A stretch of 64,000 nucleotides of DNA, taken from Ceratopteris richardii (Eukaryota; Streptophyta; Polypodiopsida; Polypodiales; Pteridaceae). The position numbers and the translations under genes are program-made. Below the pieces are notes generated by a model, which was not told where the DNA came from, ran no database searches, and saw nothing but the letters and a program-made list of their open reading frames with translations. Shown here piece after piece: positions 44,656 through 55,063 of the stretch. Within the stretch, counting starts at the first letter, position 1; each line of letters begins with the position of its first letter. Location of the stretch: contig CM035407.1 of NCBI GenBank assembly GCA_020310875.1, forward strand, positions 201,036,153 to 201,100,152, in the 5' to 3' direction.

Positions 44656-45570
44656 TGCGAACGCGTTAGAAGGGCAAATTAGGTCAAATTTTCAAGGCAA
44701 AATTATGGGTCTAAATTTTGATTAAGTGTGGGACAAACACTAGGGTGTAGTATTGCATCTCGAGGCCGTGCCACAAGCTACTCGAGTATTCCTGTTTGAC
44801 TGTTAGCTTGTATTGAATCCTGATTTAACCCGCTAAACCCTGAACAGTCCTAACTTTTTCATACGAAATCCAATTTTTGAGCTCTTGGGCTTGTTGGAAA
44901 GCTCGTGGCATATACTACACGCCGTCCACTGTTTTTTATAAAGATAAGGCGTTGATTTTCAGAGAGGGTATTTTGAAGTTGACCATACCCAGGGGGATCA
45001 AAGTCAGGGGTCTTTAGAATTATTTTCCTAAAAGTCACAATGCAAATGTGTGTTTGTGTCACATGAATGAAAGTGGTTGGTTTTGTCCTTTGAATATAAG
45101 CATTGAGCTAACCGTGGGACTTTTATAGGTCCATTGAGAGCAACTGAGAGCGTACAAAGCAAGGTTTCTTTGCAAGCTTGAGAACCGGGTTCTTGAGCAC
45201 CATAAAGCAAGGGATCAACAAGTAAGGTTGGAATATTCTCAACTTCCTCTGTCATTTCCTAGCTCAAGCTAAGAACGACTAGTGATAGGAGTAAGCCAGG
45301 GCGACGGTAGGCAGTTATCAAGTGAAGACTACCTAAAAACTCAAGTTCAAGTTAAAAACATAATCTCTGTACTGTCGATAACCTAAAGGAAAAGAACCTA
45401 ACGTGGAACGATCAACCTAAAGTACGAAGAACATTCAAGTGTTCCTGACGACGTGATATTAGACAAGACCATAAACACAATAATTAACTAAAAAGAATCA
45501 AGTGACTGGTACCAATTGATCGGCAACGAGGTTGTACTCTGGAAAAAAATTGGGCTAATCAGTTAGGCAT
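44656..45570 (+). other. E3 leader after the palindrome array
   Basis: It is non-coding. It includes the conserved leader blocks at about 44835-45005 and 45240-45440 shared with E1, in the same order and spacing. Confidence 0.6.
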
Positions 45571-48500
45571 ATGAACCTTAGATCAGGACGACACCTAGCA
45601 AGAGAGAGACAAAGCCTTAGTTAGGTCTTCAGAGGCTAGTGTCAATCACACTGCAAGGTCTTGGGCCCAGCAGTTGAGCCACCACTCATACTACCCTAGC
45701 TCTGAGACCAGTGAGTCAGAAATGTCTCAAGGCATGGACAGACCTACGGGAAGTTCAGGAGTGCCTTATTTGTACAGGGTAGAAGGCCCTTACAAAACAC
45801 AGCTGGAATATCTTAGGACCAACCGACTAGGTGCTAGCATCTATGAGGACGGCCTAGGAAGATCCGTGGTCCAGATTAAAAACCCTGACCAATCCATAGG
45901 ACTAGAGCACCCAGCTGTCAAGTTTGAAAACGGTGCATACCTGGACAAGGAAGGAACTATATATGTAGTCACTAGTCACCCGGATAGGACAGATGACTTT
46001 GGGAATGTAATCTCAGAAGCGGACTTAGGTGACCTGGAACAAGGGAACATGGGTGCGGAACCTAGAACCCCTCGAGGTAAATCAGTTCTCACTAGGATTA
46101 TCACACCTGAATGGGTACCCCAAGACAACAAGAGCATCGAATTGCTTATCCATCGAGAAACTGATGAAGCCTTTTGAAGGTATAAATCCAATCAGCCAAC
46201 TGATATAGGAAATATCATGATCTATGAATTTAAGGATCCAGATAGCCCAGGTAGAGTGACCTACTTAGATCACACTTCAGAACGGATCTTTGTGGTGACA
46301 GAAAATGATAGGCATGCCTACACTTGGAAGGGTGAATTTATTTTCCCCCAACCAAGATCAAATGTATCCTATGGTCACCCTGGGGCTGGAACTTCCCAAG
46401 CTCATGGTACGCAAAGAGACAGAAGTAGAGATAGACCAGAAGTAAGTTTTGCCAACCCAGTGGGCAGAGAAAGAACGAGAACAGAGACGAATAGGGTAGA
46501 ACCTGAGATGCATAGAGCCCACAGGAACCAAAGAAATGTAGATGGATTCCCTCTGCCGAGGCCTAGAGAGCACACAAGAACTTTGAGACCCACCCAGCTA
46601 GTTAAGTCCATGAAGAATTACTTTGACGGCACAGGAGATCCCTATGATCATGTGGCAGAGTTCAAGCAAGTCTTGAGAGCTGAACAAGTGGAGGATCTAT
46701 TCACGCAGTACAATGCCTTCGGTCTAACCCTTAGGAATACGGCACTTACATGGTTTCAGCCATTGGATGAGCGCCAGTTCAGGAGCATAGACCAACTCCT
46801 AGAGGCATTCATTGTAGAGTTCTCTAAGAGTGGCATAAGACACAATACCTCCTCATTGATTCACAGCTTCAAACAGACCCCCCAAGAGACGGTCAGATTG
46901 GCCGGAAGAAGATTTAGACAATATCTTGAAAGGTGCCCTATTTCGGAGCTACCCTCATCTGCTAAACAAGTAGCCTTATTCCTTGATGGATTGCTGAGTA
47001 CGAAATTGAGATCCTATGTGTATCTGAAGGACCCTAGGACCATAGAAGAATGTGTGCGCATGTGCATTGACATTGAAGATAACCTAGGGGAAGAACTAGA
47101 GCTCTCCAAAATCTACAAAGATTCAGATAGTGCATCTAGTCACTCTTCCACGCAATCCACATCAATTGAAGAACTTGCCAAAAAGGTAGCTCAGAAATTA
47201 GGTGTAACTAGCAAACAAATCCCAAGGTTTGCCCCTGTGAAAAGGTGCTATACATGCGGTGGTGACCATATGGCGAACGTCTGTCCCATTATGGCTCAAC
47301 CCCAAGTTAACCCTAGTAGCCAGTACTGCACCATAGAACGGAAGTACACAAACCACACTGCGCAAGATTGCCCATACAACAAGCAGGCAGTTAGGCAACC
47401 CTACCCTCAGCTCTACCAACAAGGCAGATACCAGAACCAAAATCCACCACCACAATATGCTAGACCCCAACAAACCTACCAACCACAATATCAGGCCCAA
47501 CAGAGACCCCAACCGGTGCTAGCACAACAACCCCCTGCCCCAACCAATGTGATCCCGGTAAAGTATACTGCCGCAGAAGAGAACATGAATAGAGCCTTAG
47601 TCCCGGTAACATCCTTGCTTTCTGAAAATGACCTCAGTGACCATAGCTTTGATTCTACACATGTTGATAGTCCCCAGGCGTACTACATGCAGTCCCCAGA
47701 ACATGGTGAGTCCTATTACAGCGAAGAGCCAAATGAACCTAGTTGGGAGTCAGATTATACAAACGTCATGTATGCAAACCCCAACCCTAGGCCTCAACCT
47801 AGACAAGTAAGACCTCCATTCCCAAGAGGACCGTGCTACAGATGCCAAGGAGATCACCTCATTCGTGATTGTCCCTTACCTCCACCTACACAACCCCAGT
47901 CAGTGGCAATCCAAGGCTTTTGCCAAGATTGTGGAAAAGAGCATCTCTTACGAGATTGCCCAAAGAACCCCAATAATATGCCAAAAATCACTCCTATCAA
48001 TGTGATTGGGTTGGTTGTGGATGCCTCAGGAAGTGTCACTTCCACTGCACCAGTGCAGGTAGTCACTCGAGCTCAAGCCTTGCAGCAGAATCAAGTGGTA
48101 AACCCGGATAAGAACTCAGAGGCTAGTGAAACCGAGAGCATAACAAAGAAAAGGACTAGAGCATGGAAAGATAGTCGGGAAAGAATGAAAAGACAATGGG
48201 CTAAAAAGATGAGTGAACTTGAGGAAAGCATAAGAGAAACCAAAGCTAGGATAACTGAAATCACCTCTCAAACCCCCTCTCACACTATCCCATCACCACC
48301 ACCCCCATCGCCCTCCGACCCGCCACCTTCCAACCCACGCCATGCGATTCCACCACCCCCTAGGGTAGGATCAGTATTAGCTGATCCCACTCCTGAAGAC
48401 ATAGACATGATGCTCAAAGCATATCAGGCCAGAATCCAAGAAGGGCCAAACGTTACGGATCAGGACAAGTGCTATCCTAGAGCTGACCTAGAGATAGAAA

Positions 48501-48850
48501 GAACCAAACTGTGCGCGAAAATGGTCGCATTGGCTCAGACTATGTTTGAAGCCAGTCGCCTTTTCAATTACTCGGGCTCAGCCAAAACGCAATTACACTT
48601 GGATGGATTCCTAGAGAAGTTAGAGGAAATAATTGCAAGATCTGCCAAGGAAGAAAAAGATCAAGAAAAAGATAAAGCAAGCAAAAACATGGATCCTTTC
48701 CCATCCGAAGTGTATGTGGCCAATTCCCCTAAACTGGACAACTTCCCCTCCTTAGAAAGAATAGAGAGGCTAATAGCACAGTCAGAAAAGGAACCTACCC
48801 CTCAAAGAAAGGAAAGGGCGAGAGAACAGATAAGCAAGCCTCTTCAGGAA

Positions 48851-48976
48851 GCCCATGTGCCTCCTCAAGAAGCTTATCTTCCCTCCCAAAAGGCAGATGG
48901 GCCTCCCTCGAAAGCTCATGTACCTCCACAAGTTGCCTACATTCCTTCTCAGGGAGCGTATGAGCCTGTTCGGAAA
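48851..48976 (+). repeat. Six 21-bp coding repeats (A-x-x-P-x-x-x heptads) in E3
   Basis: Six consecutive seven-residue units run AHVPPQE, AYLPSQK, ADGPPSK, AHVPPQV, AYIPSQG and AYEPVRK. They lie between the gag knuckles and protease. E4 has the counterpart at 61306-61431 (minus). E2 lacks it at this place. Confidence 0.85.
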
Positions 48977-50225
48977 AGTAATAGAATAAGTAACCCTCCC
49001 CAGGAAGCTTATGAGAACGAGGAGAGAGCCAACGAAAGAATAAGCCCTCCTTCCCAGGTTGCGTATGCGCCTAATTCTACTGAGCCAGACACTTCTTCTT
49101 CTATGAATCGGTTTGCACCAGACTTCCTACGAGAGATTCAAGAAGACAAATGGGATAACGAAAGCGAGGTTGCCCCTCCTTTTGAACTTGTGGACGATGC
49201 ACACGACCAATTCCCACAAGACATCCCATCTATTTACGGGGAACATGAGAGTGCTCAATCTCACGAGAAATTGGACTTTGAATCTAATTCCATACAAGAG
49301 TTACCCCACTTCACAGGACCATGGGAGGCAAAGTCCACCTGTATGAGAGCACCTACAGTCATGGTGAGAAACGAAGATTCAGTCATACCTAGGAACACAG
49401 AGGTAGTGAAGAACACTAACGTGCAGTGTAACCTCAAGTTAGAAGAGCTACTCAAAGTTAGACCTGAATTATGGAAACATGTAGCCAAACAAGTACCAGA
49501 GATAGCAAAACCTCGTTCCCGGGCAGGATCCCATAGGACAGTGCCAGAAATTCCCTTGGATAAGATAGGAGATATGTGTGAAGGCGAAGAAGGGAACACC
49601 TATCTTCCCATCACCTACCAGGACTACACCACTAAGGCAATTTTGGACTCAGGTGCAGGAGTTGCAATTGCCACCACCTCCCTATGGAAGCGTTGGGGCA
49701 AGCCGGCACTCAGGCCAACGAGGATGAAATTGCAGATGGCCGATGGTCACATAGAGAGACCCCTAGGATTGCTAGAAGGAATAACTCTCACCACTTGTGG
49801 TGTCGAGTTTGAGCATAGCTTTGCTATATGTGACTTCAACAAAAATCATGCCTATGAGATGATTTTCGGAAGACCATTCATGCGACAGTTGCAAGTGGTA
49901 CAGGATTGGGGAACCAATTCTTTGTACCTGCAGCACTTGGGTGTTACAACCAAAGTTAATCTCAAGGATTATTCTCATAGAGATGTCCCTCCTATCTAGT
50001 GGAATCCCATCCATAGAGCCAAAGATGATACAGAATCGGTGCATTCCATAGGGTCTGGATCCTCATGGATGCATGAAGACACTCACTTATGGATGTGCAA
50101 GGTAGCAGTAGAAGAAGAGAAGAGAGAGAAAGCCAGAGAGGTAGGTGCGAAAGAAACCCATAGATCAATCCAAGACCCAGCCTATGCACCTGTAGTTTTT
50201 CCTGACGAGGAATTTGAACCCCATG

Positions 50226-50230
50226 GCTGG
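50226..50230. other. Probable target site of E4 (GCTGG)
   Basis: These five bases precede the E4 LTR. E4 itself would continue this coding stretch with a GC-starting codon, which fits an insertion exactly here. The partner copy is outside the window. Confidence 0.55.
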
Positions 50231-50908
50231 TGTAGCTCTATGATGAGTTGCACCTCCTTTAATGTCAATCCGGGAAGACGTGAGGATGGTATGAAGACCT
50301 CGAGCAAGTGGCGGCACAAGTGCGTGAGTGAGAAGCACACAAGCATGCACACACATACACACACACGCGCACACACGGCAAGACAAAGAGAGAGAATCAA
50401 TGGAGTTCTTTAGATTACTTTCAAAAGCTCTTACAAGTTCGTTTCAATTACAATCTAACCCCAAAAATGAGCTCTCTAGCTCTTTTTATAGTTTTTGACT
50501 AGCTTTTGGCCCTGTCCAGACCTAGTGTCCGGCCTAGTTAAAAATTAGGTTCCAGGGCTTATTTGAGGGCTCAAACGATATCTAAAAAATACAAAATTTG
50601 GCAGGTAGATACTTCTACTGCTCCTCAAGCTCAAGGACTCCTTGGCTTGCACAAAATGGAGCTACAAAAAAGATGAAATGATATTTACAATGGTGCTTAG
50701 TGATGTTAATCACTTTTAATGGGTGTAGAGGTTTTGAAAGATTAAGGTTGCCTTAGTGCTAAATCTGCGTGAATGTTCATAAGTGCTTCTTCTTGAAAAA
50801 TTGTTGGCCTACTTGCCGGGTCTTCGTTGACTTCCTTGTCTGCTTGGGCCTTCTCTTCTCTCGGACTCTCTTCCTTGTCTTGTCAATCCTTCAGCTCCAG
50901 CTCCAACA
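50231..50908 (-). repeat. E4 3' LTR
   Basis: It is 678 bp, TGTTGGAGCT...GAGCTACA on the minus strand, close to the LTRs of E1 and E3 and inverted relative to them. The first 100 bp encode the last residues of ORF B. Confidence 0.9.
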
Positions 50909-53349
50909 CCCCCCCCTCTCTCGCGTCTGTCGTCCCTGACAGACCCTTGTTGAGAGGGTTTCTGGATATAGTACTCGACGACGTCCTGCGCTAAATGATG
51001 TTCAGCAATTCGCAACCCCTTGGCCAAGTCTGTCAGAAGAGCTTGTTCCACTGCAAACAACTGCAAGAGATGGGATGGTCTGGGAATGAATATCTCGGAA
51101 TGATATTCCCAGAATCCCGTGACAAACATCTCTTCAAACGTTTGTTTGAAGCAGGCCGGTAGATATTTGATACGAGCGTGCCATGCATACACCACATTGA
51201 TCGATGGAGTCGTGCTCATGTCGTATACAAGGTCCTGGTTCCCTTCATTAAATCCTAGTGCTGAAAGATGCGGTTCCTTGACATTTTTGAAGGTCCTAAA
51301 GGTGACCAGCATAAGTTCGAAAATTTTCAGGCACATCTGAGTCATGATATCAGGAACATTCTTGAAACGGACCCCCCAATGTCGGATCGTTGAAATCATA
51401 TAGCCAACTGTAGGTGCGCCTTTAGGGGGTGCGAAATACACATAATTTAGCCACTTCTCGCATCCTTTAATTGTCAGCACTGTATGTGTGTACTCCGGCC
51501 AGGATCTCCTTCGAAACACAGGGCAATAACATGGATTATATTTGATGTACAATGGCATGTTGTTCCATGTTCTTACCATCTCCGGGTAGGTTTCGAGCAG
51601 TCGAATTCTCCATGTTGGTTGGCGGATATGTCCTTGCTTGGCACTCTCTGGGATGTCATCGGGTGCAAATTGGGTGGCAGAGGTGGGTTCCCTTGAGGTG
51701 TGGCGCTTGATCTCCGCATTATAATCCGCCATCAGTACGCAAAAAGGTACATACAGATCATCCGATGGCCCGATCCACCTATGGTGTGAAAGATTCTGGA
51801 AATAATCAGATTTTATTACCACCTCTTCCAATTTTGACATCAATGCGATTTGGACTGCCACCCGGTCGTCATGTGTCGTGGCTACTTTCTCTAACTTCTG
51901 CATCCATTCCGGTGCCTCGATCTCAATTGTGTCCATGCCCTGTTCTGTGCGCTTACCTCCGGGTGTTGGCATCGGGACATAGGGATCCTCAAATGTTTCT
52001 TCTACCTCAATTGGCACCAAGTCGTCAGGCTCGGGGTCTACCAGAGGGGAGGGCTGACGCTCATACTGCATAACCTTGCTGCGTAATTCCTCAAGTTCGG
52101 CGCGGAGTTTAATGACCTCTTCAGCTGTTTCTTCTGCGGTTATGCTCGGGCTGGGTTCTGTCTGTCGAGTGGCCAACTGTCTTCGTAACTCATCTCTTTC
52201 TTTTTCTAAAGCGGCATGGGCCTCCATTAAGTCTGCATGAGTTTCTAACACCACCTGCATATTCTCAGAGGGTATCGCCTTGAATCGTTCTGGGTCAATC
52301 TCTTGTGGGGAACCCTCCATGGCCGCTTCCAGGTTTTCTTCGTTCTGTTTCTGTAATCTCTTATTCTCTTCTAACGCGGTCGACATATGCTTGCGGAGGA
52401 GGCCTAAATTCCGTCGAAGTTTCAGGTTTTCCGTGATCTGCGAATGGAGCAGCTCGTCCATATGTCGTCGTTCTTCATCATCTGTTTGAGGTGGGTTGGC
52501 TTCTAATTGTGTGTATTGCTCCTGTAATGTCGCGTGCTGCTGTACTAATTGTTGTTTCTGCTCTTCAAGATCCCTACATCTTGCTTGGAGATCCTCGTGG
52601 CGTTGGAAGAGCCTTGTATGTTGGTCGTCCAAGTGTTGGTAATGTTGCTGGAGTTGGGCCATGCATTGATGCATATTATTAAATAAGTTACCGAGAGGAA
52701 TAGTATTGAATGCAGAGGGGTAGGGAAAGGGAAAGGGGGTTGTGAATGCAGTACTGGGGACGGGTGAGGGGGGAGGTGGGGGAATGGGAGAGTGTGGGTA
52801 AATGGGGGATGGGAGAGGTGCAGCGGTGGGTGATACCTCCATGAAAGTGGGGTCTGTGGTGGGAGTGACTGTGAACATGGGGATTGTGGTAGCGGTGAGG
52901 GTTGTGAATGTGTATAGAGGTGTGTGTAATTGTGAGCTTCTAGGAAGTGTGCCCAGGGTGGTGAGGTGTACAGTGGCTGTAGTTAGACTTATGTTTTCAG
53001 TGGGAGTAGAGTGTGTGGGTTGGCTGATGGATTGTGCGTTGGTGTGTGCAGTGGTTTCAGAGGTGGTGACAGTGGAGGTTACAGTGGTAGAGGGAGGTGA
53101 TTGAGGTCGATGTGGGGGAGAAGGTGGCAAGGGAGGTGATGGGGGTGCACTCGATGTGTGGACTTCCTCGGTGTCGTGAACTGTGTGTGCCGTGCCAATG
53201 GTTGTGGGGGTGCCTTGTGGTCCCGATCCTAATACATTCATTTGTTTTCCCGATCGTGGGGGGCGTCTTCCATATCTTCTCTCTGTTCTCCGTGAGTGCA
53301 CTAGTGCGGTATGCACCGTTTCTGGTACTCCTAGAGCATCTGATATCAT
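50809..53349 (-). CDS. E4 ORF B: coiled-coil protein of unknown function running into the LTR
   Basis: The frame of 846 codons starts at the ATG of an ATGA overlap with the stop of ORF A; an in-frame TTG lies two codons upstream. The N-terminal quarter is rich in threonine, proline and serine (about 35-215). A long glutamine-rich coiled coil follows (about 225-435, with LRRNLGLLRKHMSTALEENK). A globular part contains WNNMPLYIKYNPCYCPVFRR and CEKWLNYVYFAPPKGAP. The basic tail GREGPSRQGSQRR-like end is encoded by PPT and LTR. No signal peptide or membrane segment was seen. I do not recognise the family. It is intact, although pol of the same copy is broken. Confidence 0.85.
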   Translation of the reverse strand: MISDALGVPETVHTALVHSRRTERRYGRRPPRSGKQMNVLGSGPQGTPTTIGTAHTVHDTEEVHTSSAPPSPPLPPSPPHRPQSPPSTTVTSTVTTSETTAHTNAQSISQPTHSTPTENISLTTATVHLTTLGTLPRSSQLHTPLYTFTTLTATTIPMFTVTPTTDPTFMEVSPTAAPLPSPIYPHSPIPPPPPSPVPSTAFTTPFPFPYPSAFNTIPLGNLFNNMHQCMAQLQQHYQHLDDQHTRLFQRHEDLQARCRDLEEQKQQLVQQHATLQEQYTQLEANPPQTDDEERRHMDELLHSQITENLKLRRNLGLLRKHMSTALEENKRLQKQNEENLEAAMEGSPQEIDPERFKAIPSENMQVVLETHADLMEAHAALEKERDELRRQLATRQTEPSPSITAEETAEEVIKLRAELEELRSKVMQYERQPSPLVDPEPDDLVPIEVEETFEDPYVPMPTPGGKRTEQGMDTIEIEAPEWMQKLEKVATTHDDRVAVQIALMSKLEEVVIKSDYFQNLSHHRWIGPSDDLYVPFCVLMADYNAEIKRHTSREPTSATQFAPDDIPESAKQGHIRQPTWRIRLLETYPEMVRTWNNMPLYIKYNPCYCPVFRRRSWPEYTHTVLTIKGCEKWLNYVYFAPPKGAPTVGYMISTIRHWGVRFKNVPDIMTQMCLKIFELMLVTFRTFKNVKEPHLSALGFNEGNQDLVYDMSTTPSINVVYAWHARIKYLPACFKQTFEEMFVTGFWEYHSEIFIPRPSHLLQLFAVEQALLTDLAKGLRIAEHHLAQDVVEYYIQKPSQQGSVRDDRRERGGGVGAGAEGLTRQGRESERREGPSRQGSQRRPGK
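50909..50922 (-). other. E4 polypurine tract, inside ORF B
   Basis: On the minus strand GAGAGAGGGGGGGG directly precedes the LTR start TGTTGGAG. It is read by ORF B as part of RRERGGG. Confidence 0.9.
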
Positions 53350-54881
53350 TTCCAAGGTGGCCGGTATTGCTCGTCCACACCTTCCTCCTCCAGAATTTGG
53401 TTCATGAGAGCTTTACCCGCAGCTAATGAGAGCCTGTGTTGCTCTTGAACTCGGTTCATTGTTTCGTAAAGCTTCTTTAATGCGCTAGTGTAGGCGGGGG
53501 CACCTTCCAGTACTTGTAGTGCTTCTGGATCATACTCTTGTTCTTCGGCTTCTGAATGTCCGCCCTGTGTCTCCCCATGAGCCTCTTCTTCATCGTCCAC
53601 GTTGACTACGTCTGGTTGGCCTGGCTGTGCTTGTTCTGGGGCAGTTTGCTGTCCACTGGCTTGCTCGTCTTCAACTTCCGCATTTACAGCTTCTATGATT
53701 CTTGCAACTTCTTCGTCAGTTAAGTCCTCTAGAGTGAACCCATGCGGGAACTCCAGATCAGTCGGTACTGGTGGAAACACAAGGTTGGGGCCATCTGTGC
53801 TGTGCCTGGGTAGCCTGATAGTAAACGGTTGCACTCGTCGGGGGAGTCTTGGGGTTGTCTCAGGCGTCAGGGTTGCCCCGCGAGCTTGTGCACAAGGCAT
53901 CTGGACGGTGCCTCGCATCTTCTTTGAGGGAGGTCCTACTGCTGACAATCTGCGTTGAAATTCCTGAGCTCTAGACCAGATCAGAGCCCTTTGCACCGGT
54001 ACATCATAGGCAAGACATCTGTATACAATTCTTGTGAGTGCACAGCAACCATACAATACAGATCTTTGCTTTTTATACCATCTCTGATGGGCCATATGAA
54101 TCTGATCAATGATCCAGTGGGGCATATTGATGGTCAACTCAAAAGCATCCGCCAGGTAGAGGCTAAACCAGATCTTTTTGGGAGGCATTGTAAACCTATC
54201 CTGCGCGGGGAAGGCGAAATGTTGCATGACCATACGTAAGTGGATGGCGATCGTGGGTGTCATAGCAACCATGTCCTTCAGCTTCGTCAGATTCCTGTTC
54301 TTCATGTTGTCTGGAACCATTGTCTCTTTCTCTGTTGGAATGTGCATTCCTTGCATGTCGAGTGCTTCTCTTACTAGATTGATAGTTAAGCGGAAACGCT
54401 TCAGCTCGTTGCCCCTTGTGAGTGATGGGAGCACAAAGGAGCTGTATCCTTTTTTGTCTTTGCTGAGGGTGAGGGTACTAATTAGATATGAGCATCTGAG
54501 GAAATCTGGCTTTGGTAGTTGGGACTTGAAGTAGTCATAAAGCCCTGCCTTCTTCCAGATCGGCTTAAGTCCTTCGTTATTCTGTAGCCTTTCAAATTCC
54601 CTGGTAAAGAAATGGTATCGGCCCCATCGTCCATTGAATTCGACTTCGGACTCCCACATATACGTGCCTTCACCCAGGGGGCCAGCAACGTCACTGAACC
54701 AATGTGAGGCTTTGCCCACCGGCATTGTGTGTCCCTGCGGGGGATTCTGAATTGGTATGGCGTGCAATGCCCGTAATGCCGCTGGTCTTTCCTTTAACTC
54801 CTCCTCGACTGGAAGACTTTCTATGTCCACCACTTGTGGGCTGGAGCCTGCCTGGGAGCTAGTTCCTACTGTATCAGCCAT
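53346..54881 (-). CDS. E4 ORF A: 511-residue retrotransposon accessory protein
   Basis: The first ATG is at 54881 (MADTVGTSSQAG); the longer frame starts with TTG. The N-terminal half is globular (HWFSDVAGPLGEGTYMWESE, then FFTREFERLQNNEGLKPIW). A helical stretch follows with PPKKIWFSLYLADAFELTIN and SVLYGCCALTRIVYRCLAYD. The C-terminal third is acidic (DEEEAHGETQGGHSEAEEQE). The layout recalls the putative plant transposon protein domain found downstream of integrase in Athila-type elements, but that is a guess from pattern. No transmembrane segment supports an envelope role. The stop overlaps the ORF B start. A 3' splice-site-like TATTCTCACAG lies 22 bases upstream of the ATG. Confidence 0.85.
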   Translation of the reverse strand: MADTVGTSSQAGSSPQVVDIESLPVEEELKERPAALRALHAIPIQNPPQGHTMPVGKASHWFSDVAGPLGEGTYMWESEVEFNGRWGRYHFFTREFERLQNNEGLKPIWKKAGLYDYFKSQLPKPDFLRCSYLISTLTLSKDKKGYSSFVLPSLTRGNELKRFRLTINLVREALDMQGMHIPTEKETMVPDNMKNRNLTKLKDMVAMTPTIAIHLRMVMQHFAFPAQDRFTMPPKKIWFSLYLADAFELTINMPHWIIDQIHMAHQRWYKKQRSVLYGCCALTRIVYRCLAYDVPVQRALIWSRAQEFQRRLSAVGPPSKKMRGTVQMPCAQARGATLTPETTPRLPRRVQPFTIRLPRHSTDGPNLVFPPVPTDLEFPHGFTLEDLTDEEVARIIEAVNAEVEDEQASGQQTAPEQAQPGQPDVVNVDDEEEAHGETQGGHSEAEEQEYDPEALQVLEGAPAYTSALKKLYETMNRVQEQHRLSLAAGKALMNQILEEEGVDEQYRPPWK

Positions 54882-55063
54882 TTTACTTCTTTCTGTCTGT
54901 CTCTGTGAGAATATACAAACAGGTGTTAATATTGTACAGGACAAGTGAGGACCGTTGTTCCCATCACAATATTAACATGAGGGTCGGGAGCGAATAATGG
55001 GTTAGTAAGTGTTCGGTGCACGTGTGTGGTTAATGCTTGGGTAATCCTAGGAGACTAATGAAG
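54882..55063 (-). other. Spacer upstream of ORF A with acceptor-like sequence
   Basis: It is non-coding. On the minus strand TTTGTATATTCTCACAG ends at 54903 and is followed by AGACAGACAG and the ORF A start. This looks like a plant 3' splice site and could serve a subgenomic mRNA for ORFs A and B. The donor would be in the E4 leader outside the window. Confidence 0.4.

Larger units (their letters stand above)
36437..50230 (+). mobile_element. Gypsy element E3, 5' part, with Copia-B inside its LTR
   Basis: It starts in E2 RNase H with TGTTGGCAGTAG. Its 5' LTR is 716 bp once Copia-B and one TSD copy (36481-42959) are removed. A perfect tRNA-Asp PBS, a leader with a palindrome array and a decayed gag-PR frame follow. 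The sequence is cut after codons for FEPHGW at 50230 by E4. LTR and protein are close to E1 and E4. Confidence 0.9.
45571..50230 (+). pseudogene. gag: E3 gag-protease polyprotein with three lesions, cut by E4
   Basis: The frame starts MNLRSGRHLA at 45571 and breaks at a TTAG duplication (45617-45624, TTAGTTAG against TTAG in E1). It continues from about 45674 and stops at TGA (46175-46177) where E1 has a tryptophan codon. It then stays open to TAG at 49997-49999, where E2 and E4 have CAG (VPPIQWNPIH). Within it lie the gag capsid, CCHC knuckles, a proline-rich heptad repeat (48851-48976) and an aspartic protease with intact DSGAG near 49649. The remainder to 50230 reads as in E4 until FEPHGW, where the E4 LTR begins. 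Confidence 0.92.

Noticed and set aside
50809..54881. Calling ORF A or B an envelope protein
   Set aside because: No signal peptide, no transmembrane segment and no cysteine-rich ectodomain were seen. Position after integrase alone is not enough.
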